Source of the DNA: Montifringilla adamsi
Taxonomy: Eukaryota; Chordata; Aves; Passeriformes; Passeridae
DNA: 64,000 nt
Reading direction: 5' to 3'
Assembly (NCBI GenBank): GCA_017590115.1
Contig: JAGGNK010008781.1
Location: 2,140,911 to 2,204,910, forward strand
The number at the start of each line of letters is the position of its first letter. Positions within the stretch are counted from its first letter, which is position 1. Under the pieces are notes generated by a model. The model saw only the letters and a program-made list of their open reading frames with translations, searched no databases and was not told the origin of the DNA. The position numbers and the translations under genes are program-made. Positions 12,832 through 26,840 of this stretch are shown here, piece after piece.

Positions 12832-15800
12832 ACTAACAATGCCCTGGGTGTACTGCAGGGAGAGGTTTCAGCTCTCAGCAGAGAGCCTGCCCATGGCTCT
12901 GTGCATGGTGCATTCCATGCCTACAGGAGCTCACTGCTCCTGCTGGCTTTCTGTTTCATGGGGTATATTCTCAGCTGTTGCTGTCCTGTCTTTGTATTCA
13001 CACCTTCCCAGCTGTAGCCCTGCCCATCCCTCCTCTCCTTAGCTCCAGAAAGGACGAAGAGACTGACACAAAAAACCATCACTCCCTGAGCTGGCAGCTC
13101 AGCAGAGGGGCCACACAGAAGGTTAAATCAGTGAATACCATTTGTCTGGTTTCATTTCTGAAGCAGGAACTGCCGCCTGCCACATTCATTCCTCCTTTTG
13201 CCAAGGACGTTTCAGAGCAATGGCCTCTGGTCACGGTGGCACAAGGGATAAACCCAAAGTAACTCTGCTGAAGTCTCCAGAATTGCTCCCAGGGTAACTG
13301 AGAGCAGAGCAGGGGCCCTGAGAGTTTCCTGAGCTTCACAGCCATAGCCGCAAGGCAAATAAAATGAGATTAACCAATTACAATTAAAATGAGAGAGAAC
13401 TGCTTTTGACAGTAATTTTGAATTTCCCCTAAAACCACTTCCAGCTGTGACCTGTGACTCGTGCAGCGTTTGCCTGAGCTCTGCCCCTGGTTGTTTGTTA
13501 TAACTGGTGCTTTCAAGGACGCTCAGTCCTGCCTAAGAAGAAGTGAAAAATGGAAGAGGAACTAACACAGGGCATCCCTGCAGTGAGGCCCAGACACAAG
13601 AGCACTCCTGGCAAGCAAATCAGAGCAGCCAGGCAGTTTCCAGGGAATTAAGCAGGGTAGTGCTTGCATCAAATTCCTGCAGCCCCACACGGATGTGTTG
13701 CAGTCATGCAGCTGTGAATCCCACCCTGGGAACATCCTGATTCCCACTGGTGTTGAGCAGATCTCTGGGCTCACAAACAAGCTGGCTGTACTTGCCCTTG
13801 CAGAAGAGAGCAAGGCTGTGTCTATAAAATAGGAATTATTATCATTGTTCTTATCCAGAGCTACCAGAAGATTTGTTATGCAGCAGTGCCACACAACCAG
13901 CTCTCACCTTTGGAGCATCCAACCCTTTCAGACCACTTAATACCCACCCTAAAAGGAGTAGGTGGTTTTGAGTCATTTTTTGGCCTGTGATACCATCCTC
14001 TAGCAGAATTTCTCCAGGTACTGTTCAGAAAACAGCCCTGGAGGAGATTTTGGAGGAATAAAATAACTGGGTGTGGGTTTTCACCCAAATATTATCAGCA
14101 GCCTGTGGTCTCCTCACAGCCAATATGCTGCTGCTTCTTCCCATCAGGAGACTGGAGATTCCCTTTTGAGAGGATCAGAGAACAGCACTTCTGCAAATCT
14201 TCTCATTTCCAAACAACCAGCAGCACTCACAAGATGCAAGGCTCAGCCTTTTGGGGAAGGATGTTTTGCCTTTAATTAGAGATCAGGTGTTGCAAACAGA
14301 GCTGTTGGGGTGTTTGGCAGGAGATGCCTGCAGGTTTCTGCCTGGGCTGGTGAGTGAGCAACCTCCACTGCCAGCACCATCTCTGTGGCCATGAGCCCTG
14401 TATGTGCTGCATTCCTGCCCTTGCAACATTTCCAAATTCTGCCTGGGAGGAAGCTGTGCCTTGCAGGGGAGTGGATCTTGAACTTTCTCCATCATGCAGT
14501 GCAGCAGGATTGGTTTCCATGCTGCAAGGGAGACAGGGCTGCAAGAGCAGCAATTTGGGCCCATGATTAGGAGTGTAAAATTATATATAAAGTTGCTATT
14601 TTTTCTCTTCAGGCAAGAAGGTGAGAGGTAGAGTAGACAGAGATAAAGGAGCATCCTCTTAAGGCTGCATTACCTGAGTCAGAGTCTATATTAGATTATT
14701 TATACTGATCTGACAATTTTGAAAGCCCTCCAGGTGCTGTAGCACTCTCCTGTTGAGGTCAGGACCACAGTCACCTTTCTCTGTAATTTCCTTTGTCATT
14801 AGTGCTTTTTAAGAAACTACTTATTCTTTAGAGATGAGGTCTAAAAGCAATTTTGGAAACAAAACTGCTGTTTGTTACTCCCACACCAGTTATACTTATT
14901 TAATTTGGAATGAATCAACTGCTATTCAGTGCTGTTACACCTGGGTGACTTTCAAAACACTTTTGTGTAAGCAACTGTCTGCCCACGCTGGGGTATTCTT
15001 GTCTCTGCAAACACCATGATTTGTTTTGTAAAGTACCTGAGTTTATATCTGAATTGTTACAGTCTCTTCTTAAAAGCTTCCCATAATGGACATCTCCCAT
15101 TTCCCTAGGCAGCCCATCTTAGGGTTTTCTCTTTAGTTGGCTTTACCTACAGTACTGTCTAAAACTTCCTGGCAATAAATTAGGCTGATTTCTTCTTGCC
15201 TTTCCCAAAGTTCTGGAGAACAGTTCCCATCCCTTTTGCAAATATTGGAAGATCATTATCATGTTCCACTCATTCTTCTCTCTTCTAGACTAAACAAATT
15301 CCCTTCCTTCCACCTTTTTTTGCAGGTCATGTTTTCAAAACCTCTTTATCATTCATTTTATTCTCTTTGCACACACTCCAGTCTGTTGTCTTCCTGAATG
15401 TATACTGCCCCAAACTGAGGGGATGGAGTCTCCCACTACAGGGAAAATCTCTTCTAAACCCTTATCAGCTTCATAACATCCTGTTTGGAATAATAGCCTG
15501 TGCAGCCAGCATTCCCAAAAATTATTTACTTTTTCAGCTATGTCTTCTTTGGTGCCATTAGATGTGCTCTTTGTTTTCAATTTAGACTCCCTTCATGAGT
15601 CTCAGTAGCCCCCTCTCTGCCTGAGTTCTTTCATTTGTGGAATAAAAAATGAAAGGAAGGAGAAAAATATATCCTTGATATACTAAACAGCCCCATACCC
15701 ACCTCATAAGATCTTACAGCCCTCAAAATATTTGCTTAATCTCCCAGTATCTTGGCAGGGCACATAGGTATTAGCACTCCCAGGTGTTCTTATCCACTGA

Positions 15801-18800
15801 TCTCAAAATATTCTTCTTGTTTCAAACATGGGGAGAGTGAAGTGTTTGGAAGCTCAGTTTTCATAAGCAACAAAGATCCCCCTCTCCACTTAAAGTCAGT
15901 GGAAATTGTGGTTGCAAGCCAGCAGGAGAGCTGGACTTTAAGTGACAGGCTGGGGTCCCCTCAAAAGTTAATCCCACAGGCAGGAGTCTGAGCCCAGCTT
16001 TCCTGAGCCTGTCTGCTGAGCAGAGCCAGGCTGCCTCCCACTCAGCTGTGTGAACACACCTTGCTTGGCCAAACCTATCCAAAACCCCCCAGGAAAACCT
16101 CCTGGGTCCTGGCAGGGATCACAGTGCCCTGGGGAAGAGTTGGGCTCATCACGACTCGCTCTGCTCCCCCACTAGAAATCTTGTTCCTCTCCTGTTTCTT
16201 TGCACGTTGCACAGCTGAAAAGCCTGTTAAAGAAAACAAACAGCACCTGTGCCAAGCTCTTTGGTTCTCCAGCAGTAAAAGATATTAATAGTTTCCAGCT
16301 CTGTATTTTTCATCCTGCCTTGCCAGAGCTCACCTGCTCTCTGTGAATCGGGATGCTGCTCACTGAACAAAAGGCTGGTTTGTAAAAGACGAATCTGGGG
16401 GAATTTTTTAAATTCCAAAAATAGACAAGGGGGGGAAAATGTGCCAGCAAGATGGATCTCATTTCATTTCCCAAATCCCTCTGGTCTCCAGAGTTCATTC
16501 TTCGCTCTTAATGTTTCATGCTATGGCTTATTTTAGGCTCCTTAGTGGAAAGTTTAAAACATTTACTTAAAGGCAAAGCTTCAGCTGGCATAAACTGTCA
16601 CAGCTCCCTTGGCTTCACTTGCCTTCAACAGAGGCACTGCCCTTTAGCATTTAAATTGCTCGTTAGAGAATGGAAAACTGAGTTGCTTGAAATCATCTGC
16701 AAATACTAAGGAGAAAGGAATAGAGAGGAAGGGACCAGAGTATGGATTTCAGCTGAGACAATGTCTTTCCACATGGACAGGTGCAAATGCAGAGCACTCC
16801 TGGCACTCACTGCTCTTCAAGTCTTTCCTCAGATCCCCCAAATTCCACCCATGCTGGCCTGATTTGCAGCCCTGGTGATCCCACAGGGAGGGCTAGAACA
16901 GCACTGTCACAGTTGCCATTCAGTCAGTGCTTTTACAGGGAACATCTGCAAGCTCTTCCTTTTGTTCAGCATATCCTAAAGGAAAAAGAAGAACAAAAGA
17001 AAGAAAAATCAGTGAAGGTGCAATATGTTTTTCTTTTGCTGTCAAGTTTAACAAACAGCAGCCATCTGAGCCTGCCCCATTTTATGAGGCTGTGTTCCTG
17101 CACTGGTCCCTTTCTTGTGTGTCCTGACTTAAATGGAACCAACCTCCCAGATTGTCTGGTAAATCACATCAGCTATTCCTGATAGACACCAGCCTAAGAC
17201 CAGGGGAGACTGCCAAAGCCCCAAAGATGGGAGCAGTTCTTTTGGCAGCACCCTGGCTGGATTTGTGTCTGTAGGAATGCGTACACTTCCCTTTGCTTTT
17301 GCAATGGCACCAGCGTGTTGATGAACTGCAGTGCTGCTATTTATCCCTTAATTACTCCCATGACTCACATTAAAGTAACAATTTTCCATAGAAACAAACA
17401 CAGGCAGAGCTGACACCGCTCAAACTGCTTTTATTCAGGAACACACTCTGTACTTTGGGTTTTGAGGGTGGCAGTTCTGGAGGCTGCTCCATATTCTTGA
17501 TTTTTGATGGAGTTAAGGGGAATGAGAGTCACTGGGCACTCGCTTACTCTGGCAGTAAGGACAGGTTGGATTAAACCCACGTGGGGCTGAGGACCACTCA
17601 GCATGGTGTGATTTTGGGGGAGATGGATGTGAAGCACAGCTCAGGACAGGGTCATTCTGTCCTCAGTGGTTCCTGGGTGTTCTTAGGACACGTTCACCTG
17701 CCAGTGTTCTTGCCAGGACGCTCCCTCTGCTTAATTGCTCATGGGCGTTTCAACCTGGGCTGCTGCTCTGTGTTTTCACTTGTCTGGAGAGGCTCAATCA
17801 GGCAGAGCAGCAGGAGTGCCTTCCCTGGATCTTATCTGGGGATACTCATCCTGTTCGCAGGATTTCAGTTACAGGTGTCACAGCTGGGCGTGCTCATCCT
17901 TGGCTGAGTCACTTATTTAAAATGACTAATGAAATAATTAGCTGGCAGATCTCAGCTGCATCCTCTGGGCCAACCTGGCATCAGTTCTGGTGTGGGGTCG
18001 TCATGGACTTCAGGTCTTGTGCCTGACCCTCATAAAGCATTATGCACACAGGAGATGTCAAGAAGGATCTTTTTCTTCTCTAATCCTGCCTGCCCTGCCT
18101 TGGCACTAGAATTATCAAATATCACCCTAGTTTTGGTCATCTGTGGAGCCAAGTGAAACCAGGCAGAGCCAAAGCTGTTTGTCTGATTCCTCCATTTGCA
18201 GCTGCCATTATTTATAGCAATTAGATGTCCCTGGTGAGGGTGTTCCAGTGCTTCCCCATCCTGTGGGGCAGGAGCAGGGATTTCTCATTCCTCAGTGCTC
18301 TGGATGTTTATCCTAAAACCCTCCCACCAAGGGAGCCCTTCCCAGGGCTTTGCCACAACACTGAAGGCATAGAAGGGTCAATACATCCCTACTGGAGGTT
18401 GTTTCCAAGCCTCCCTGTGGCCAAAAAAGAGGGAAAATGGCCCCACACTATCTCCTCCAAGGCAGGGAATTTAATGTCCAGTGAGATGTGGATACTGGAG
18501 CGCTCAGAGTCCTCAGCCAGGAAACTGGGCCCCTTTACAGAAACGGCTACACAGTCACATAAACACACCATTCCTGCTCCAAAACACCCCTAGCATCATG
18601 GAAAAGGCAAGAGCAAGCAGGTGGATGGAGAGAGGAGGGATGTGGAAGCACAGGGTGATGACAGCAGCAGCACCCAGGGCCAGGAGGTGGCCAGAGGGCA
18701 CCTGCTTTGCTGTGGGCTTTGCTTTGCACCCTGGGGAAAGGAGGGAATGATGGAGCAGAGCCCTGCAAAGCTGGAGTGGGCTGCCTCCAGCCAGGCAGCG

Positions 18801-21800
18801 TGCTGCTTTTGCCACTGTGTGTTTTGAGAGATTGTGTGATTTGATGTAGAGTCTGTTAGAGCTGGCTGTAATCTCCTTATGCTTTGTCCGTGCAGATAAA
18901 GTTGCATTCATATTGTACTTCTCTGCTCCACACACACACACACTCTAACTCTGAAAAGCGTGGTTTGAAAAAAACCAAACAAAAAAAAATTTTAAATGCA
19001 GCTTTGGCTGTGCAGCCTTCCCAGGAAATGCCTACAGAAACTGCCTGTGCAGGAAACAGCTACAAAGGGAAGGAGGGGAGGGAGGCGAAGCCCAGCAGAC
19101 CTGGATTCTCAGACCATGTGCAGCTTCTTCCTCTCCAGCTCCTCAGGGCTCTTGGCTGTCTCTTCATGTTGCTTCCAAGGCCCCACACATCACAAATGTC
19201 TTTCATGAGGTCTTGTCAGCCTCCCACCATGTCTGAGTCCCATCAAGTCTCTTCTCCTCTGAAGAAGAAACTTGTAAGGGCTCAGTAGCCATGACTGAAG
19301 CCAGATTTTCAAACAGGGCCAGCACTCCCTAAACCACTGGGCTTTTCTGAAAGTCTGGCTCTGAGGAAAGACTTTATTTCCTTTTTATTTTTTTTTCCCT
19401 ACACTAGGACTGAATCAGTAATATAAACATTAGGCTGAATAGGCCGAATATCTCCTCCCTAGAGGGCTTCTCTCTTTTTCTACCTCCTTTATCTCTGCCA
19501 AGGTGCTGATAATCAACGTGTGCCATGTGGAAGGGTATCCATGGGGCTGACAGAGCCCTGCTCTGTGGGCATTTTCAACCCAGAAAGAGCTGGGAAGGAG
19601 AGAGTGGGAAAGCCTTGACTTGCCTCACACATTTGCCAGCAACAGATTCTGCTTCCTGTGAGTGACTTAAAAATATTTACCTTTTTTTGGAGCAAGAAGG
19701 CAGAGAAAGGATTCCCTTACTCCTTCTCCTGATTTAAAAGAAGGCTTAATTTGAGATTATGAAGGACAAATCAGTGCACCTTCACACCTCCACCTAAACT
19801 GGACTGTTTAGTTGGAACAGCCAGGCTGCAGCCTCCCTTGCACCAGGACGTGGCTGTGCCCAAGGCTCTCGTCCTCCCAGGATGCAGAAACATCCATTGA
19901 GTAGCACCTACTTAAGTTTTCTTTTGCCTAGAGGTTGGCATGGGGTGACACCAGCTAGTGGCTCATGTTTTCACAGGTAGGGGCTCCAAATTTATTCCAG
20001 AAAGAGAGTTTAACTGCCCCTAACTTCTCCAGAGCCCAGCAGCTTCAAAGACATGTCCCCCACACTCTATCATAACAACATTTAGAAAGCAGTTTGAATT
20101 TCTTCCAGCTGGCCTCATGTTACAGAGATCCCTATCAGCACCCGGGAGGAAAGAATTAGCAAGAAAAACAAGCGTCTCTTTAAACTTCACAAAGAAAATG
20201 AAAATGCAAAGAAAAAGCCCACGGTAAAAAGCATAGATGTAGCCCAGTGACGTCCAAACAATGTGCTCTTTTCCTAGGGTTGTCTGAGGTAGAAAGGATC
20301 CTAATGCTTGACTTTTCTTGTGTCAGCTGCAGCCTTTGAACACTAATGGCAAGGTTCTCACAGCCAGATGTGTTTGCACAGGTACTGTCCTTGTGACCTC
20401 CCTCCCAGCCATGGGGAATGAGCACCTAAAGTGAATTTTAACCCAGGCAGGAGCGTGTGCCTGGGGATGCAGGGAGTCACCAGAGCCAACCAGACAATAA
20501 ACATGAACCTTCAAATGCATCTGCTTGGCTGTTCATGCCAAATTCCTTTCATGTCCCCCCACAAGGGACTTCTCATGGCTCTCTCTTCCCCCAGAAAAGC
20601 ATCCCAGCTGCAGACTTTTCCCATTTACCAGGAGATCAAGCAGCCAGGCTCGGGGTGAGCGCTGGGAAAACCTGGAACAGGCAGCTCCCCCCTCCCAAGG
20701 CACTCCCCAAAGCTCAGCCAGCCGAGCTTTGGGCTTTCTGCTGAGCTGCCTCCTCTTGCAGAGCTGTCGTGCACCCAGCCCGAGCCCTGCAGCCACCCTC
20801 AGCATCTCTCTGTTGGTCACAGGCTGATGTGCTGACATGTGAACAACTCCTTTTAAATCACAGATACCCTCGGTTTCAAAGAGCAAAGTCCCTTGGGCGG
20901 CTGGGGAAAGCTGGCAGAGGACACAGACTGGATTTGTTTTTGCTTTGCACTCCCTGTGGTGCTTCACACGAAGCAGCCAGTGGCTTGAGATGGGGCTTGG
21001 GGACCAAGCTGGTGCCTTTGCATGTTAGAAACCATTTCCGTTAGAAAGCCTGACAAGCACTGTCTGTTTTGCTATTTGTGATCCCCACAGAGCTATTTTT
21101 CTGCATTTCCCAATACTTTCTCTTCTTCCCTATTCAGTGTGCAGATGGGCCCAGCCTCTTAGCTGGCTCTCTTCAAAGGAGGGCATTATGTTATGCCATC
21201 ATTTATCTTACTGTTCTTTTCTCCAGCAAATTTCCATTATGATTGGAAAAAAAAAATTCTGGCAGCCATCACCTCTGCTCTTAGCTGAACTTTGGTTGGT
21301 TATTGAGCTATTACTCATCATTTAATTGTCTTCACTTGCTCTATCTAAGTAAAAAGATGGATAAATCAATAGATATGGATAGATTAAAGGATGAAGGAGT
21401 GGGGGAGCAATTTGGGGTGATTGCTGGCCCAAGTCAAGTTGGAGAGGGAGGGAAATTGCATTGAGCTGCACCAATTTGCACCTTCCAAGATACTGACTTT
21501 CTGTGACCATGAAACATTTCTCACTACAGAACTCAGCTAAGTGTCTGCTGGGGTTTAGTGTGCAGTTAAATGAAAATTCACAAGATGCAATTCAAGCAAA
21601 AGTTACAGATTGATGTCTCAGCTTCTGAGAGTCCAAAAAAGTGAACTTGAGCATATGTAACTTCAGAGACTAACCTAATCTTCCCCTCTTGCTGAGAAGA
21701 TTCACATAGCAACAGTGAAAGGGGCTTTCTTCAATTTGCTTTATCCTGTGTGTATTTAAGATAACCCTTTTTTTTCCAGAATTTCATTTAGCTACTCATA

Positions 21801-24800
21801 CTACAAACACAGGGACAGATGGTCACCAGATCAAACTTAATCAGCATTCTGTATGCTGGATTTTGAGCTTAGAAATTCATCTGGTTCTAGTAAAGCACAG
21901 TCTAAAACCTGCCTGATGTTTAACTCAACCACAGAATTGTATTAAATTTCTAAGCCTCCCCATCCTCACAGGAGATTGAGATGGGAACCATCAGGCAGTG
22001 TTTAAAAGGGGTTGATTAGTAGTTTAATTATCAGAGACATCTGCTCTATTACTGGTGTCTCGCTGGAGAAGAGCACTTTTAATGGGAGGCTGAAGCCCAG
22101 TCTTACCCCTTTGTGTCTTCTTGGAATTCATGACAGGACTAAATCCAGCCCTGGAGTGAGAGGATGCAGTTTTGTTTACATCCCCTTACACCGCACTGAA
22201 TTCAAGGTCTAGACCTTGGCAGTGAACCCTCGGTCAAGGCAATTTGAATTATTTTCCCATGGCTTCTTCTCATTCCTCCTTTCATCAGGCTCTTCCCTTC
22301 TCTGCCTCTCTCTGTTGTTAGCTGTTGGGCTGAGCTCCACGTGAGTGTCCCCATCCCAAGGAGCTGATGTTCCCAGGGCTCTCCCAGGGAAGGGTGTCAG
22401 GCTGCTCCACACCCACAGTGTCCAGGTACCTCAGGAGCCACAGCAAAGCCTCCTTCTCCTCTAGTAAAGTCAGGATTTGATCACCCTGTGTCCTTAAATC
22501 CTCTGTCCTTCAGGTGTCCTTCAGGTGACCTTTTTGCCCTCTCTGAAATCCCTCTGCTGTTTTGTCACAGCCTGTCAGAGGTGAGTGCACCCCTGCATCC
22601 AACTCTGCTGCCTTTATTTGCAGAGCTGTGGCATGGGGCTGCCTGGCTGGAACCCAAACCCCACTCCAAATGGCACAGAGGCGACAGCCATCTGTGTCTT
22701 TCTCACATTTGGTTTCATTGTTTTAGGATCAAATCCAACCACTGCAACCTACAGTAACTCTAGACTTTTCAAAGCTTTCCATAGAGCACGATCTGTGGTT
22801 ACACCGTGGAGAAGCAAACCTGGAAAAAAACTTGTTGGACTGGCTCAGAGGTATTTTAGTTAGTGCAGAGGGCTGCCAGTGGTGAAACCAGCACTCCCAG
22901 AGCGTGAATGAATGGAGGGTGTTTCATTCTGTGCACGTTGGACAATTCTCTCCTAACTGGGCATTACGGTTGCACTGGGCAGGTCGCTGTCGAGATGTAT
23001 TTCCATTGCCACGTAATAAATATAAATACTCCTTATGAGACACTCGTGGATGGAAGGCATCTAGTGGTTACTAAAGGTTATTCTGATGATGTATATTCAA
23101 ACCCCTCCTGTTTGGCATTAATTAGCACAATGTTCTATTTTGCAATTTCCCAGCACAGACAGATCCAGATTCCTGCTAGGAATTGGAAATGGCATCATCC
23201 CCCACCCACTCCTCCACCCAAACCAGACAGCACTGATACAATCCCTCCCTCCCATGAACACCCCCAGCCCCATGGCAGGGACATGCAGGGGCTTGCTGGA
23301 TATAAGATTTTTTTTTGCATTACAAAACCTAGACATTCTTTCCAAGAGGCTTCAGGCTGGGATCTTCATGAAGGTCTCTCCCATAGATCCCAAAAGCCCA
23401 GTGCCATTAGCTGGGGGTAGTCAGAAGCTCCAGGTTTGGCATGTGGACTGGGGTATTTCTGATGTCCAGGCTGAAGATTGCTGGTTTGCAGGAAGGTGAT
23501 GCTCTCAGGAGCTCCAACCCCTCAGAAATGGGGTTCTCAAAATGGAAGTTTGCAACTCACACACTGAGTAGAACCCTTCATGTCACAGCACAGGGAGGAA
23601 CTGGTATAAACCATTCCCTTTTGTGTTTCCCATTTCCCTGAGCTTGGCTGCTCCAAGCCTTCCTAATGCAAATACTAAGACAAATGTGCAGGAGGTGCTG
23701 TGGGAGCTGGATTCTGCCCTTGCCAAAGTCCAAGAGAGAAGGGAATGCTTGCACGTTTTCTACCTATTTTATCTCTGCTGGGTGTCTGAAAAGCATTTTC
23801 TACCATCCCCAAGCTGCAGGGATAATTAGATGCTGAACCAACCAACCTGCCAAAAGATGAGAATTTGTGTGTTTCAATATTGCATGGAACATGGCTTAAA
23901 ATAGCTAAGCAGATCCTGTAATTAGGAAAGTACCAACTAACATTCATCCTCCTCTGCTCTAGGCATCCCACCTTCGGGATGTTCATCCCACCTCCTTCTA
24001 AGCTCCTTGCACTGGCCTGGCAGTGCTTTTTCCATTTTGGTGCATCCTTAGTGCACCAAAGGAACTTTTTTGTTTCTTTCTCATGCATGGTTCTGTCTTG
24101 CCTCATGTAAGGACCATTGGACTCTGAGCTCTGATGCTGGAGCAGATTCTTCTGCATTGTTGTCCTAACCTGTGACAGGTGGGACAGTGTGGAGCACCCA
24201 CAGGGTGCAGTTACAGTCCTGCAGCTGTGACCCCTTGTACCCACCATGGGGACAGCCACCGTTGGATTCTGTCCCCAGTGTCACCGTCCCTGTGGCACTG
24301 GAGCTCCACAGCAACTCTGCCTTTGCCAGCACCACGGTCCCTGCACATTCTCCCAGTGCTGGAGCAGCCAAGCTCACGTGCACCAGTTCATTTTGGGTTT
24401 TATGCCTCCAGCTTCCCTCCAGATAAATGTATTTTTTTAACTCAGAAATCCATTCGTTCCAACTCGGATGCCAACCGCTCCCAGTGCCAAGAAGATGCAG
24501 TGCTCCTTCTGCTCGCTCTGTTTTCCTGTGAACTTTATCAGTTTTTCCTTGTTTCTCTGTGACCTTTGGAGCCCATTCAAAGTCATCTGCCTCTTGCTTT
24601 GATTTTGTTTCAGTCCAGTGCAGGTTGCCAGCTGATTTGCTGCCTGTTTTAACACATCACCAGCAAATCACCACCTCTTCATATTGTTCAGTCAGTCATC
24701 AAATCCAGGCTTGCCAGCTCCTTTTGTTAATGGGCTAGGAGGGATTGTTACATCTAGCTGATGGGACCAGAAAGCTGCTTAATTACAGCTAACAAATCTT

Positions 24801-25740
24801 TAAAGCCTAATGTAGGACTTTTACAGCCACTGAGGGGTCTGGCCTCTGTTATGGACCCAAGGTCCACCTGGATGTTGGCTGTGCCTCATCTTTCCCCTGG
24901 TTAGCCAGGCACTTCAGCTGCCACACGCACTGGTTCTTCTGAAAATGTATTCCTGAAGCTGTTGCACAGAGATTTGGCTTGTGCTGATTCTGAGATGGAG
25001 ACAGTTTTAATTGTTGAGCCAAGTGGGACCTCCTGGGTGCTCTCCCACGGCTGGTCCCAGTTACAGCCAGGGATCAGTGGGAGGTGAAGGAGCCCCATGG
25101 CTTGTAGCCATGGTTATTCCTGCAATATTGGCAAGAGCCAAGGTGGACATGGGAGCCCCCAGTGAGGTGCAGAGTCCACAGGCCACGTCCAGGCTCAGCT
25201 CCAGCACCACACAGCCCACAAAGTGCTGCTGCCATGCCTGGAAGGTTCCATGTTATCCAGGTATTCCTCAGGAGAGCTGTATTGAGGCCCGTTTGTGGTG
25301 AAAGGCAGCAGTACTTTCTCCAAGACTCAGGTATGTTTCTCTGCGTTCCTTTCCAGCACCAGGTATTTTGCTTGATGGCTAAAGCTTGGCTGAAGAGCAA
25401 GATTTCTTTTGTGGGCCAGGAGTAAAATCCATATTTCTCACCAATACAGAGAACAGTCAGAAGGGAAGGGGTAGCCAGTTGACCAAAACCCAGGCTCATC
25501 CAGGCACCATGGGCACTCAGGAACTGAGGTACTGATTTATTTCTTGAGCACAGACGTGGTGTACATAGCTCTAAACTATTCTGACTCCATTTTCTGTGTA
25601 TGGGTCCCAGGCCCCTAAAGAAGGGGGGATTTAGAGAGATGAGTGCTCACTGATGAGACGTAACTGGGATGAGTTTACATAACGCAGTGGGTGTAGCATT
25701 TTCAAAGCTCGGCTCTTCCCTGAGGTTTAACTTTTACTCT
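12832..25740. other. Intergenic DNA, no supported gene
   Basis: No coding gene is supported in this stretch. Reading frames are at most about 160 codons and lack domains. A TTTATT near 17,430 would be an AATAAA poly(A) signal for a minus-strand transcript, but no exon lies upstream of it. Short low-complexity tracts occur, for example CA repeats near 18,930-18,946 and a T tract near 19,388-19,397. The block around 17,905-17,945 has a TGAGTCA (AP-1 type) box followed by AT-rich homeobox-like sequence, which is suggestive of an enhancer and nothing more. Confidence 0.65.
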
Positions 25741-25784
25741 TCCTCTGAGTCCATCCCGTGCTGTCCCGGTGCCCGTGCGCTGCC

Positions 25785-25886
25785 GATCCCAATTCCCAAA
25801 CTATTCCCAAATAATTCCCGATCTATTCACGACCTATTCCAGACCCGTTCCCAAATAATTCCCGATCTATTCCCGACTATTCCCGC
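25785..25886. repeat. 11-bp-based tandem repeat (ATTCCC units)
   Basis: About nine imperfect units of 10-12 bp, such as ATTCCCAAATA, ATTCCCGATCT, ATTCACGACCT and ATTCCCGACT, run head to tail. A higher-order period is visible: positions 25,804-25,828 recur exactly at 25,848-25,872, a 44-bp shift equal to four basic units. The array directly abuts a small CpG-rich block. It is a minisatellite-like array of unknown function. Confidence 0.85.
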
Positions 25887-26005
25887 CTTTGCCCGCACGC
25901 GGCGCGGGGCAGGCGCGGTGCGCGGGCGGCGGGGGCCCTCTGCTGGCTGCGAGCGGAACTGCGCGCGGGGACGCGCTCGGGGATCGGGGACGCGCTCGGG
26001 GATGT
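25886..26005. promoter_or_regulatory. Small CpG-rich patch, possible weak or alternative promoter
   Basis: This roughly 120-bp block is extremely rich in CpG and G+C (GCGCGG, CGCGGTGCGCGGGCGG and similar), in contrast to the AT-balanced flanks. It ends with a perfect-but-one duplication of a 19-bp unit, 25,967-25,985 and 25,986-26,004, containing ACGCGCTCGGGGAT. No coding exon with a donor site can be tied to it. It might be an alternative first exon or promoter for CCDC92 about 19 kb downstream, an orphan CpG island, or only a GC-rich minisatellite edge. Confidence 0.35.
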
Positions 26006-26784
26006 TGGTGACAGGAGCTGGCTTTAAAGAGGGACAATAACCAACCGTCAGAGCTGGGAATCTCCAGCATGGACAAAGGAAGGGGTCTCGGTCTCTGTGC
26101 CTGCAGGCTCAGCGCAGGGTGCAGCCCTTCTCCTCACTGTGCAGGGGAAGGAACCCCCAGTAACCCCCTGGAACAGCCCAGGGAAGGCCTGAGGCGGGGG
26201 CTGGAAGGGAACAGCAGCACAAGAGGGGCAGACTGGAGGTGCCCCAGGCACAGTTCACCAGCAAAAAAACACGTTTGGGGCAGTGCCGGCAAAGGACGTA
26301 AGAGCAGGGGCCAGAATCCAGCATACGTTTGTTCCCCGTGTTTCTGAAATAATCCCTTACAGATCAACGGGGTTTCACATTTTTCCCCATCTGTTCTTAA
26401 TCGGTTTGCCCTACAGATGCCAAACCACCATACCCAGCATGGAAAAACACAAAACAAAAAAAACCAAAGCTTTATATCTTCTCTGGTTTTATTCACAAAC
26501 ATTCCCCGGAGCCCGGCACTGTTGGTGCCCCGGGGAGGAACCAGCCCCAGGGACAGATCTGCTGTCAGCAGGGGCTCACAGGCGGCCCAGAGAGTCTGCT
26601 CAGGGCACAGACTGTCTCTGACGGAGCAGCTTTGTGTTTATGCAAACCCGATGACTCCAGTTGGTGATTATCTGCTGCTGGCATCCCTCTGCTGCCAAGG
26701 AGCCTCCACCAACATCCCTGTCCTGCTGTTCCAGGCGCTGCAGATTTGCACAGCCTGAGGCAGTCCCAGCCAGGCAGGAGGTGG

Positions 26785-26840
26785 GCAGAGAGAAGGGAAC
26801 TGCTTTGCTAAAGGTCACAGAGCAGCAGGAAAAGCAGCAC
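26785..26840 (+). repeat. Possible MIR-type SINE remnant
   Basis: The run around GGTCACAGAGCAGCAGG, preceded by AGGGAACTGCTTTGCTAA, resembles the tail of the ancient amniote MIR family, in which an AAGTAACTTGCC-like segment is followed by CAAGGTCACACAGC. The match is short and diverged, so this is a weak call. Confidence 0.3.

Noticed and set aside
12595..13017. A small repeat protein encoded by the 54-bp tandem repeat
   Set aside because: The open frame follows automatically from a unit divisible by three. There is no start context, domain or conservation evidence.
17400..17640. Possible 3' end of a minus-strand gene, suggested by an AATAAA (TTTATT on +) near 17,430 next to a small frame
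   Set aside because: No upstream exon or recognisable protein on that strand. A lone hexamer is common by chance.
26505..26545. GC-rich palindrome-like run (CCCCGG ... CCGGGG) as a regulatory hairpin
   Set aside because: The arms are imperfect and short, and the surrounding sequence gives no further support.
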